DNA from: Actinomycetes bacterium
GTDB taxonomy: Bacteria > Actinomycetota > Acidimicrobiia > Acidimicrobiales > Bog-793
Reading direction: 5' to 3'
DNA: 10,830 nt
NCBI GenBank assembly: GCA_021785095.1
Contig: JAJYGM010000418.1
Location: forward strand, 1 to 10,830
The notes below the pieces were generated by a model. It worked only from the letters and a program-made list of their open reading frames with translations, was not told where the DNA came from and ran no database searches. The position numbers and the translations under genes were made by a program. Numbering within the stretch: the stretch's first letter is position 1; every line of letters starts with the position of its first letter. Shown piece by piece: positions 5,361-10,830 of the stretch.

Positions 5361-7040
5361 ATGCCTGCGCAGTTCATCTATACGATGCGCGACCTGCGGC
5401 GGTTCCATCCACCTGACCGCGAGGTGCTCCGGGGGATCAACCTCTCCTTCTACCCCGGTGCGAAGATCGGCGTCATCGGAGCCAACGGCTCGGGGAAGTC
5501 GTCGCTCCTCAAGATCATGGCCGGCATCGACGACGGCTACACCGGCGAGGCCCGGCTGACGCCCGGGTTCTCCGTCGGGTACCTCTCACAAGAGCCGCAG
5601 CTCGATGCGGCGAAGGACGTCCTCGGGAACGTCTCCGACGGGATCGCGGAGACGAAGGCGCTCGTCGACCGCTTCAACGAGGTCTGCGCCGCCTTCGCCG
5701 GGCCCGATGCCGACTTCGACAAGCTGCTCGCGGAGCAGGCCGAGCTCCAGAACAAGATCGAAGCGGCCGGGGCGTGGGACCTCGACAGGACGCTCGACAT
5801 CGCCATGGACGCCCTCCGCCTGCCCCCAGGCGACGCCGAGGTGACAACGCTGTCGGGGGGCGAACGCCGGCGGGTCGCCCTCTGTCGCCTGCTGCTCTCG
5901 AGGCCTGACCTGCTGCTCCTCGACGAGCCGACGAACCATCTCGACGCCGAGTCGGTCGCCTGGCTCGAGCGGACGCTGCAGGAGTACCACGGAACCGTCG
6001 TCGCGGTGACACACGACCGCTACTTCCTCGACAACGTCGCCGGCTGGATCCTCGAGCTCGACCGCGGGCACGGGATCCCGTGGGAGGGCAACTACAGCTC
6101 CTGGCTCGAGCAGAAGCAGCGCCGCCTCGCTGCCGAAGAGAAGGCCGATCGCTCGCGCCAGGCGACGCTCGAGCGGGAGCTCGAGTGGATCCGGATGTCA
6201 CCTCGGGCACGCCAGGCGAAAGGCAAGGCCCGGATCAACGCCTACAACGACCTCGTCGCCGAAGCCGAGGCGGCCGAGCGCCGGGCGGACAAGCTCGAGA
6301 TCTCGATCCCGCCCGGGCCGCGCCTCGGCGACCGGGTCGTCGATGCGGTCGGCCTCGTGAAGGGTTTCGGTGATCAGCTGCTCATCGACGGTCTGTCGTT
6401 CCTCCTGCCTCCGGGCGGGATCATCGGCGTCATCGGGCCGAACGGCGCCGGCAAGACGACGCTGTTCCGCATGATCGTCGGCGAGGACAAGCCCGACTCC
6501 GGATCGCTCGAGATCGGTGCCAGCGTGGTGCTGGCCTACGTGGACCAGTCGCGCGACGCCCTCGATCCCGAAGCGACAGTGTTCGACGAGATCACGGGAG
6601 GCCTCGATCGCATCGTCGTCGGGAGCCGGGAGCTGCATGCTCGGGCATACGTGTCGAGCTTCGGCTTCCGGGGGAGCGACCAGCAGAAGAAGGTCGGGCA
6701 GCTCTCGGGCGGGGAGCGGAACCGGCTCCAGCTGGCGAAGGTGCTCAAGTCCGGCGGAAACGTGCTCCTCCTCGACGAGCCCACGAACGACCTCGACGTC
6801 GACACGCTGCGAGCACTCGAGGAGGCACTCCTGTCATTCCCGGGCTGTGCCGTCGTGATCAGCCACGACCGCTGGTTCCTTGACCGCATCAGCACGCACG
6901 TCCTCGCTTTTGAGGGAGACTCCGAGGTGCGCTGGTTCGAGGGCAACTTCAGCGAGTACGAGGCGAACCGCCACGAGCGCCTCGGCCTCGAGGCGGACCA
7001 GCCCCACCGGATCAAGTACAAGCCGCTGACGAGGAGCTGA
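5361..7040 (+). CDS. ettA: Energy-dependent translational throttle protein EttA (ABC-F ATPase)
   Basis: The 559-aa soluble protein has two ABC ATPase cassettes and no membrane segment. EttA binds the ribosomal E site and gates the first peptide bond according to the ATP/ADP ratio. Cassette 1 has Walker A GANGSGKS (40-47), signature LSGGE (164-168), Walker B LLLLDEPTNHLD with catalytic E189, and switch H218. Cassette 2 has GPNGAGKT (359-366), LSGGE (448-452), LLLLDEPTNDLD with E473, and H502. An arm insertion lies at about residues 92-140. The charged linker (about 243-315) carries SPRARQAKGKARINAYN, the region that touches P-site tRNA in EttA. The two glutamates fall almost exactly where they lie in the E. 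coli protein (E188 and E470), and length and linker type separate it from Uup and antibiotic-resistance ABC-F proteins. ATG 5361 is chosen because MPAQFIYTMRDLRRFHPPDR is the standard N-terminus; the frame stays open upstream only by chance. Confidence 0.96.
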   Translation: MPAQFIYTMRDLRRFHPPDREVLRGINLSFYPGAKIGVIGANGSGKSSLLKIMAGIDDGYTGEARLTPGFSVGYLSQEPQLDAAKDVLGNVSDGIAETKALVDRFNEVCAAFAGPDADFDKLLAEQAELQNKIEAAGAWDLDRTLDIAMDALRLPPGDAEVTTLSGGERRRVALCRLLLSRPDLLLLDEPTNHLDAESVAWLERTLQEYHGTVVAVTHDRYFLDNVAGWILELDRGHGIPWEGNYSSWLEQKQRRLAAEEKADRSRQATLERELEWIRMSPRARQAKGKARINAYNDLVAEAEAAERRADKLEISIPPGPRLGDRVVDAVGLVKGFGDQLLIDGLSFLLPPGGIIGVIGPNGAGKTTLFRMIVGEDKPDSGSLEIGASVVLAYVDQSRDALDPEATVFDEITGGLDRIVVGSRELHARAYVSSFGFRGSDQQKKVGQLSGGERNRLQLAKVLKSGGNVLLLDEPTNDLDVDTLRALEEALLSFPGCAVVISHDRWFLDRISTHVLAFEGDSEVRWFEGNFSEYEANRHERLGLEADQPHRIKYKPLTRS

Positions 7041-7044
7041 GCCG

Positions 7045-7794
7045 ATGCCTCATGACTTCGATTTCGATGCCCTGGCAACGATCGCGGCTCATTCCGAAGG
7101 CATCGCGGCCGCGGCGGAAGGGAACCTCGACGCGCCCGTCGAGCACTGCCCCGAGTGGGACGTCGCCGCCCTGCTCGAGCACCTCATCAACGTGCACTGG
7201 TTCTGGGCGACGATCGCCTCCGAACGCCTGCAGGAGCCGCCATCGGAAGAGAGGCGCCCTGCGGCACCGCCCCGGGACGAGTTGGTGCAGGCATTCATGG
7301 CGGGCTCGCACCGCCTCGTCGACGTCCTCGGCGCGGCAGACCAGTCGACGCCGGTGTGGACGTGGGCGCCCGCTCAGCACGACATCGCCTTCATCACGCG
7401 CCACCAGGTCCAAGAGGCCGCCGTCCACCACTTCGATGCGTCCAACGCTGCCGGGCGCAGGCTCGTGATCGAGGAGCCGGTGGCGAGGGACAGCATCGAG
7501 GAGTTCCTCACCTTCTCGGTGGCATCCGCGGACGACCCGGCATCACCCGCGCCGCCCCGGCTCGACGGCCGGCTCGTCCTTCAGTGCGCGAACGCCGGCC
7601 CGGCGTGGATGATCAGCGACGCCGCCACCGAAGGAGCGCTGCGGATCGCTCACGGCGCCGACGAGGGCGTGCCGACCATCACCGGCTCCGCCTCCGACCT
7701 GCTGCTGTGGCTGTACCGCCGGGTCGAGCTCGAGGTCTCGCACGTGCCGCCGAAGCTGATCGACCGCTTCCGGCTGTTCTGGTTCACCGACTGA
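7045..7794 (+). CDS. Maleylpyruvate isomerase/DinB-like mycothiol-dependent family protein
   Basis: The 249-aa product starts with the MDMPI N-terminal four-helix domain (about 1-135): CPEWDVAALLEHLINVHWFW (35-54) matches the usual W-xV-xxLxxHL-xxVHxW segment, and RHQVQEAAVHHFDA (119-132) matches the R-HE-xx-HRWDA segment. The probable metal ligands are H46 or H51, E124 and H128 (ExxxH). The second half (about 170-249) is the small C-terminal MDMPI-type domain: GPAWMIS, then TITGSASDLLLWLYRRV. Family members bind a divalent metal and use mycothiol in isomerisation, transfer or detoxification. The substrate here is unknown, and true maleylpyruvate isomerase activity is not implied, since no gentisate pathway genes are near. 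ATG 7045 is preceded by GAGGAG at 8 nt spacing, inside the last codons of ettA, and the 4-nt gap indicates co-transcription. Confidence 0.85.
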   Translation: MPHDFDFDALATIAAHSEGIAAAAEGNLDAPVEHCPEWDVAALLEHLINVHWFWATIASERLQEPPSEERRPAAPPRDELVQAFMAGSHRLVDVLGAADQSTPVWTWAPAQHDIAFITRHQVQEAAVHHFDASNAAGRRLVIEEPVARDSIEEFLTFSVASADDPASPAPPRLDGRLVLQCANAGPAWMISDAATEGALRIAHGADEGVPTITGSASDLLLWLYRRVELEVSHVPPKLIDRFRLFWFTD

Positions 7795-7808
7795 GCCGGC
7801 CCGCCGGC
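7795..7808 (+). terminator. GC-rich hairpin directly after the MDMPI gene (weak)
   Basis: GCCGGC-CC-GCCGGC forms a 6-bp perfect stem (or 5-bp stem with a 4-nt loop) immediately after the stop codon at 7794. The next gene has its own promoter, so a transcript end is expected here. There is no T-tract; a G-rich run follows instead, so intrinsic termination in the classical sense is not supported. Confidence 0.25.
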
Positions 7809-7839
7809 GGACGGGGGGGTGCGCTGCAGTGTGCGCAGC

Positions 7840-7845
7840 TAGGTT
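7840..7845 (+). promoter_or_regulatory. -10 element of leaderless transcript for the 82-aa Cys/Trp-rich protein
   Basis: TAGGTT matches TANNNT and ends exactly 6 nt before GTG 7852, placing transcription start at the start codon. No Shine-Dalgarno site lies in that interval. A -35 box is not evident about 17 nt further up. Confidence 0.55.
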
Positions 7846-7851
7846 GCAGGC

Positions 7852-8100
7852 GTGTCCGACTACGTCATCCCCGAGCCAGAGCCGAAGGAGATCGACGAGA
7901 AGCTGTCGATCGAGTTGCGTCACCTCGCCGAGAACGCGGTCCTGAAGGGTCGCCCGTCGGGCGAGGAGCACTGCGAGAACTGCCGCTACTTCCTCGAGCC
8001 CTACAAGGACATCTCGTACTGCTGGCACCCCAAGCTGCGCATCCTGGTCGGTGACGAGTGGTGGTGTCAGTGGTGGGAGGCGATCCCCGAGGGCCAGTAA
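7852..8100 (+). CDS. Small Cys- and Trp-rich protein with HiPIP-like C-x2-C-x12-C-x14-C pattern
   Basis: This 82-aa hypothetical protein is acidic at the N-terminus (PEPEPKEIDEK) with a helical segment at about 12-32. The C-terminal half carries C41, C44, C57 and C72 in the order CENCRYF (41-47), YCWHPK (56-61) and WWCQWWE (70-76). The spacing C-x2-C-x12-C-x14-C and aromatic residues around each cysteine recall high-potential iron-sulfur proteins (CxxCxxF...C...PxK...WC), but there is no signal peptide or Tat motif, and the spacing is slightly shorter before the third cysteine. A structural zinc site with H40 or H59 is the alternative. Five tryptophans in 18 residues are unusual. It is a single gene with its own leaderless-type promoter, flanked by the MDMPI gene and the P450 operon. 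I do not know a characterised family for it, and no function is assigned beyond probable metal or cluster binding. Confidence 0.82.
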   Translation: MSDYVIPEPEPKEIDEKLSIELRHLAENAVLKGRPSGEEHCENCRYFLEPYKDISYCWHPKLRILVGDEWWCQWWEAIPEGQ

Positions 8101-8170
8101 CCAACGGCTGATGTCGCTCCGCCGGAATCCGTCGCCTACCGGCTGCGGAGGCATCGGCGCCTTCGCCCTC

Positions 8171-8184
8171 GTCACGCCCGTGAC
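8171..8184. promoter_or_regulatory. Perfect palindrome at the -35 position of the P450 promoter (candidate operator)
   Basis: GTCACG-CC-CGTGAC has 6-bp perfect arms with a 2-nt centre. It lies about 12 bp upstream of the TAGGCT -10 element and so occupies the -35 region of the P450-ferredoxin promoter. A repressor bound here would block RNA polymerase. Binding protein unknown; no regulator gene lies in the window. Confidence 0.45.
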
Positions 8185-8196
8185 GGCGCGAGGTCC

Positions 8197-8202
8197 TAGG
8201 CT
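8197..8202 (+). promoter_or_regulatory. -10 element of the P450-ferredoxin operon
   Basis: TAGGCT matches TANNNT and would start transcription near 8209, leaving a leader of about 32 nt that ends with a strong GGGGAGG ribosome-binding sequence (8233-8239) only 2 nt before ATG. Unlike several other genes in this window, this one has a leader. Confidence 0.45.
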
Positions 8203-8205
8203 GCT

Positions 8206-8217
8206 CCCTCGCGAGGG
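8206..8217. promoter_or_regulatory. Perfect 12-bp palindrome over the predicted P450 transcription start
   Basis: CCCTCG-CGAGGG is self-complementary without a spacer and lies just downstream of TAGGCT, covering the predicted start of transcription. With the palindrome at 8171 it brackets the core promoter. It could be a second operator or the base of an RNA hairpin in the leader. Random occurrence in GC-rich DNA cannot be excluded. Confidence 0.35.
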
Positions 8218-8241
8218 GGATCGCCGGAGACTGGGGAGGAC

Positions 8242-9444
8242 ATGGCGCAGACGCAACCTGTGAGCAGCTGGGCGACGGACTTCGACGTCCTCGACCGGGA
8301 GTACGTTTCGAGTCCGTTCGAGATCTGGGACGAGCTGCGGCAGAAGTGCCCGATCGCCCAGACAGACCGCCGCGGCCGGAACTGGCTGCCGACCCGTTAC
8401 GAGGACGTCACGGCGATCGCGCACGACATCGGGCACTTCAGCTCGCTCGAGGTCGCCGTCATCCCCTTCGAGGGCGAGGAGCCGGACGAGCCCGTGCTCC
8501 CCTACGGCCTGCCGCCGATCTCGTCCGACCCGCCGCTTCACACCTGGACGCGCAGGCTCCTCCTCCCCTGGTTCTCGCACCGCCGCGTCGCCGGGTACGA
8601 GGAGCTGACGCGGAACCTGTGCCGGAGGCTGATCGCCGGGTTCGCAGACGCCGGACGAGCCGACGCCGCCGCCGGGTACGCCCAGCAGATCCCGGTGCGG
8701 GTCATCGCCCACATCCTCGGGGTCCCGGAGGACCTGTCGGACACGTTCACCGAATGGGTGCGGGACGTGCTCGAATTCGCCGACGACGCCGAGCGGCGCA
8801 TCCACGGCATGGAGAGCCTCGTCAACTACTTCGTCGCCGAGGTCGGCCGCCGCAAGGAGGAGCCCGGCGACGACCTCATCAGCGAGCTGCTCCAGGTCGA
8901 GATGGACGGCAAGCCGCTCGAGGAGAGCATCGTCATGGGCGCCGCCGCACTCGTGCTCATCGCCGGCATCGACACCACCTGGAGCGCGATCGGATCGTCG
9001 CTCTGGCACCTCGCCACGCACCCCGACGACCGGCGCCGGCTGATCGAGGACACCGAGGTCTGGCCTCTCGCGATCGAGGAGCTCCTCCGCGCGTACTCGC
9101 CCGTCACGATGGCACGCATCGTCACCAAGGACGTCGAGTTCGCAGGTTGCCCGATGAAGTCCGGCGATCGCGTGCTCATGAACTTCCCTGCCGCGAACCG
9201 GGACCCGGAGGTGTTCGAGAACGCCGACACCGTCGTGATCGACCGGATGCACAACCGCCACGTCGCGTTCGGATCGGGGATCCATCGCTGCGCCGGGTCG
9301 AACCTCGCTCGGATGGAGCTCCGCGTCGCCCTCGAGGAGTGGCTTTCCGCCATTCCGGACTTCCGCCTCGCCGAGGACGCCGAGGTCACCTGGGCAGGCG
9401 GTCAGGTCCGCGGACCACGGCAGCTGCCGGTGGTGTTCCCGTGA
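8242..9444 (+). CDS. Cytochrome P450 monooxygenase
   Basis: The 400-aa soluble bacterial class I P450 inserts one oxygen atom from O2 into an unknown organic substrate. The landmarks are all visible: the C-helix SDPPLHTWTRRLLLPW (95-110), the I-helix oxygen-activation motif AGIDTT (241-246, acid D244), the K-helix ExxR pair (E280 and R283), and the heme loop FGSGIHRCAGSNLARMEL with proximal thiolate C350. It has no membrane anchor. The ATG at 8242 follows GGGGAGG with a very short spacing of 2 nt; the only nearby alternative is GTG at 8260. The last four bases overlap the start of a ferredoxin gene, its probable electron donor, while a ferredoxin reductase is not present in the window. Regulation is suggested by two palindromes around its promoter. 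The CYP family and substrate cannot be named from the sequence alone. Confidence 0.96.
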   Translation: MAQTQPVSSWATDFDVLDREYVSSPFEIWDELRQKCPIAQTDRRGRNWLPTRYEDVTAIAHDIGHFSSLEVAVIPFEGEEPDEPVLPYGLPPISSDPPLHTWTRRLLLPWFSHRRVAGYEELTRNLCRRLIAGFADAGRADAAAGYAQQIPVRVIAHILGVPEDLSDTFTEWVRDVLEFADDAERRIHGMESLVNYFVAEVGRRKEEPGDDLISELLQVEMDGKPLEESIVMGAAALVLIAGIDTTWSAIGSSLWHLATHPDDRRRLIEDTEVWPLAIEELLRAYSPVTMARIVTKDVEFAGCPMKSGDRVLMNFPAANRDPEVFENADTVVIDRMHNRHVAFGSGIHRCAGSNLARMELRVALEEWLSAIPDFRLAEDAEVTWAGGQVRGPRQLPVVFP

Positions 9445-9635
9445 AGATCCGGGTCGACCAGGACAAGTGCCAGGGCCATGCCCGCTGCTACGGCCTCGCG
9501 CCGGAGTTGTTCGACATCGACGACTACGGGACGTCGAGCGTCGTCGGCGACGGGACGGTGCCGCCCGAGCTCGAGGAACGAGCTCTTCTCGCGATCGCGA
9601 ATTGCCCCGAGTACGCTATCGAAGAGGTGGACTGA
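9441..9635 (+). CDS. [3Fe-4S] ferredoxin (His variant), P450 redox partner
   Basis: The 64-aa protein begins VKIRVDQDKC and has the cysteine pattern C10-x2-H13-x2-C16 with NCPE (C55) near the end. In standard 4Fe-4S ferredoxins position 13 would be the second cysteine. The CxxHxxC(x)nCP form is known from actinobacterial ferredoxins that serve P450s and hold a 3Fe-4S or labile cluster. It is acidic (PELFDIDDYG), which suits docking to a P450 and to a reductase. The GTG start overlaps the P450 stop by 4 nt (GTGA), so the pair is translationally coupled and expressed together. The length of 64 residues is typical of this class. Confidence 0.93.
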   Translation: MKIRVDQDKCQGHARCYGLAPELFDIDDYGTSSVVGDGTVPPELEERALLAIANCPEYAIEEVD

Positions 9636-9637
9636 GT

Positions 9638-9775
9638 GACGGCGGGATCAGTGTGAGCACCGGGCTCGCGGTCGCCGACACGGCGGACGGACTTGCCGGG
9701 GAGGCCCACGCGGCAGCGGACCGTGCGCTGTACGAGGCGAAGCCCGACGGTCGGGGGATGGCGCGGCATGCCTGA
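9638..9775 (+). pseudogene. GGDEF (diguanylate cyclase) C-terminal remnant
   Basis: In the frame ending at 9775, starting right after the ferredoxin stop, the translation reads DGGISVSTGLAVADT, then AHAAADRALYEAKPDGRG, followed by MARHA and stop. This matches the last about 45 residues of a GGDEF domain: the vTvSiGvA strand and the final helix ADxALYxAKxxGRN. The GG(D/E)EF active loop and all N-terminal parts are missing, and no upstream extension exists because the ferredoxin and P450 occupy the DNA. A GTG at 9653 could start a 40-aa peptide, but no enzymatic activity is possible. Its stop overlaps the start of the XdhC-like gene (ATG 9768), so a diguanylate cyclase gene probably once sat directly upstream of xdhC and was cut by the deletion or insertion that placed the P450 operon here. 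That history is inference. Confidence 0.7.
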
Positions 9776-10826
9776 CGTGCGCGACGTCGCCGAAGCTGCG
9801 CTCGGCTCTGCTCCGGCCGGGACGGCCTTCGCCCGGGTCGTCGCGTTCCGCGGCTTCGGCAGCCGACGTGCGAGCGAGGCCGCCCTGGTTGGTGCCGACG
9901 GGGCGGTCAGCGGGAGCCTGCTCGGCGGCCTTGCGGACGACCGGCTGTCCGGCGGCGCGAGGGGACTCTTCGAGATTGCGGTCGGCGACACGGACGCCGT
10001 CGCCGCCGGCCTCGCCTGCGGTGGGGTCGCCACGCTGCTCGTGAGCCCGGTTGGCAGCGTCCCCGATGCAGCCTGGAAGGCGGTCGTCGACGGCCGCCCG
10101 GTGGCGGTCGTCAGCCTGCCTACGGGCGAGGTTCCCGCCGACGCCGCCGGCCGTGCTCCCGGAGACGCAGACAGCACGGACCATGGCATCGCCACGCGAT
10201 CCCTCGCTCTGACCGAGGACCCGTCAACCCGCCTCCTCGCGCGCCACGGCACTCTCGGCGACGACGCGCTCGACGAGGCCGGTGAGGCTGCGGCTCGAAC
10301 AGCGTTGCGCGGCGGGCGGGAGACGGCCGAGTTGCACACGGTCGGCGACCGCACGCTCGTCGTCGAGGTCTACGTGCCGACCACGAGGCTCGTCGTCGTC
10401 GGAGAGGCGACCGTCGCAGACGCGCTCGCGGCCCAGGGCGCGTTGCTCGGGTGGGAGGTGGCGGTCCGAGCTGGTTTCGGCGAGGACGAGGCTGCTGTCG
10501 TGCAGAGCCTCGGACCGGCCGACGCGGTCGTCGTGCTGTCGCACGATCCGGCGGTGGACGTGCCCGCGCTCGCTGCGGCGCTGCAGAGCCGCTGCTACGT
10601 GGGCGCGCTCGGATCGCGTCACACCCAGGCGCGCCGCCGTGAGCAACTGACGGCGGACGGTGTCGGCGACGACGCACTCGACCGCATCCACGGCCCCGTC
10701 GGGCTCGATCTCGGTGCGCGCACGCCCGAGGAGACAGCGGTCGCGATCGCTGCGGAGATCCTGGCGCACCGCTCGGGGAGGACGGCCGCCGGCCTCGGCT
10801 CGACGAGCGGGCCGATCAACGGCTGA
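9768..10826 (+). CDS. XdhC/CoxI-family molybdoenzyme maturation protein (GGC cysteine absent)
   Basis: The 352-aa product has the XdhC_CoxI N-terminal domain (about 1-110) and a C-terminal Rossmann-like XdhC_C domain (about 205-340). N-terminal matches are GSRRASEAALVGADGAVSGS (31-50) and GLACGGVATLLVSPV (81-95). C-terminal matches are RLVVVGEA (207-214), VVVLSHDPAVDVPALAAAL (254-272), YVGALGSRH (277-285) and GLDLGARTPEETAVAIAAEI (312-331). XdhC binds the sulfurated molybdenum cofactor and delivers it to xanthine dehydrogenase or CO-dehydrogenase-type enzymes. The normal SGGCxE motif reads LGGLADD (52-58), so its cysteine is leucine, while C84 of the CGG motif remains. The ATG at 9768 is chosen because the protein begins with the domain and GGGGGA lies upstream; it overlaps the stop of the GGDEF remnant. 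No molybdoenzyme subunit lies within the window; it may follow downstream. Confidence 0.88.
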   Translation: MPDVRDVAEAALGSAPAGTAFARVVAFRGFGSRRASEAALVGADGAVSGSLLGGLADDRLSGGARGLFEIAVGDTDAVAAGLACGGVATLLVSPVGSVPDAAWKAVVDGRPVAVVSLPTGEVPADAAGRAPGDADSTDHGIATRSLALTEDPSTRLLARHGTLGDDALDEAGEAAARTALRGGRETAELHTVGDRTLVVEVYVPTTRLVVVGEATVADALAAQGALLGWEVAVRAGFGEDEAAVVQSLGPADAVVVLSHDPAVDVPALAAALQSRCYVGALGSRHTQARRREQLTADGVGDDALDRIHGPVGLDLGARTPEETAVAIAAEILAHRSGRTAAGLGSTSGPING

Positions 10827-10830
10827 GCCG

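Noticed and set aside
7795..7851. Intrinsic terminator between the MDMPI and Cys/Trp-rich genes
   Set aside because: A short GC hairpin exists but no T-tract follows, so it is listed only as a weak feature and not argued as a true Rho-independent terminator.
8101..8241. Possible small RNA or riboswitch in the P450 upstream region
   Set aside because: Besides the two palindromes and the -10 element no conserved aptamer-like pairing could be recognised by eye.
8346..9440. Open frame in phase with the ferredoxin, suggesting a P450-overlapping fusion
   Set aside because: It is an alternative-frame shadow of the P450; only the last 64 codons, from GTG 9441, show ferredoxin features.
1..10830. 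CRISPR repeats, tRNA/rRNA genes, transposase or att-site direct repeats
   Set aside because: None was seen on either strand; recurring GC-rich words such as ctcgacgac are codon-bias effects, not repeats.

Overview
The window comes from a high-GC (strongly GC3-biased) actinobacterium. Three things support this: a member of the mycothiol-dependent maleylpyruvate isomerase/DinB-like family, a P450 paired with a His-variant [3Fe-4S] ferredoxin, and several genes whose only visible 5' signal is a -10-like hexamer 6-7 nt before the start codon (the leaderless arrangement common in Actinomycetota). An Acidimicrobiia-like lineage is plausible, but the sequence alone cannot prove it. No rRNA, tRNA, CRISPR array, insertion sequence or phage gene is visible, and coding density is about 95 percent. 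No stretch above 300 bases lacks a gene.

Left part (1-2262, minus strand): an AMP-forming long-chain acyl-CoA synthetase (FadD15 type) is followed after 9 nt by a partial gene that leaves the window. That second gene encodes a Cys-rich zinc-ribbon-like N-terminus joined to the start of a GNAT acetyltransferase domain. Because GNAT enzymes are known to control acyl-CoA synthetases by lysine acylation, the pair looks like an enzyme with its modifier.

Middle part (2371-7794, plus strand), divergent from the first operon: type I methionine aminopeptidase; a threonine/serine dehydratase-like PLP enzyme; a 55-codon stub resembling the C-terminus of UPF0047/YjbQ, coupled to both neighbours by 4-nt overlaps; an atypical SDR/NAD epimerase-like protein whose YxxxK motif reads YxxxE; the ABC-F translation factor EttA; and a MDMPI/DinB-like putative metalloenzyme. 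The 108-bp divergent spacer holds a 16-bp inverted repeat.

Right part (7852-10826, plus strand): an 82-aa Trp- and Cys-rich protein with a HiPIP-like cysteine pattern; a cytochrome P450 whose promoter carries two perfect palindromes; an overlapping 3Fe-4S ferredoxin (its likely redox partner); a short open frame that is unmistakably the C-terminal end of a GGDEF domain; and an XdhC/CoxI-like molybdoenzyme maturation protein lacking the usual GGC cysteine.

The most unusual features are the zinc-ribbon-GNAT/FadD pair, the two C-terminal gene stubs (YjbQ-like and GGDEF-like) that each overlap the start of the next gene, the small HiPIP-like protein, and two enzymes with altered key residues (SDR and XdhC). 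I did not find a complete, self-evidently new multi-gene defence or secretion system.
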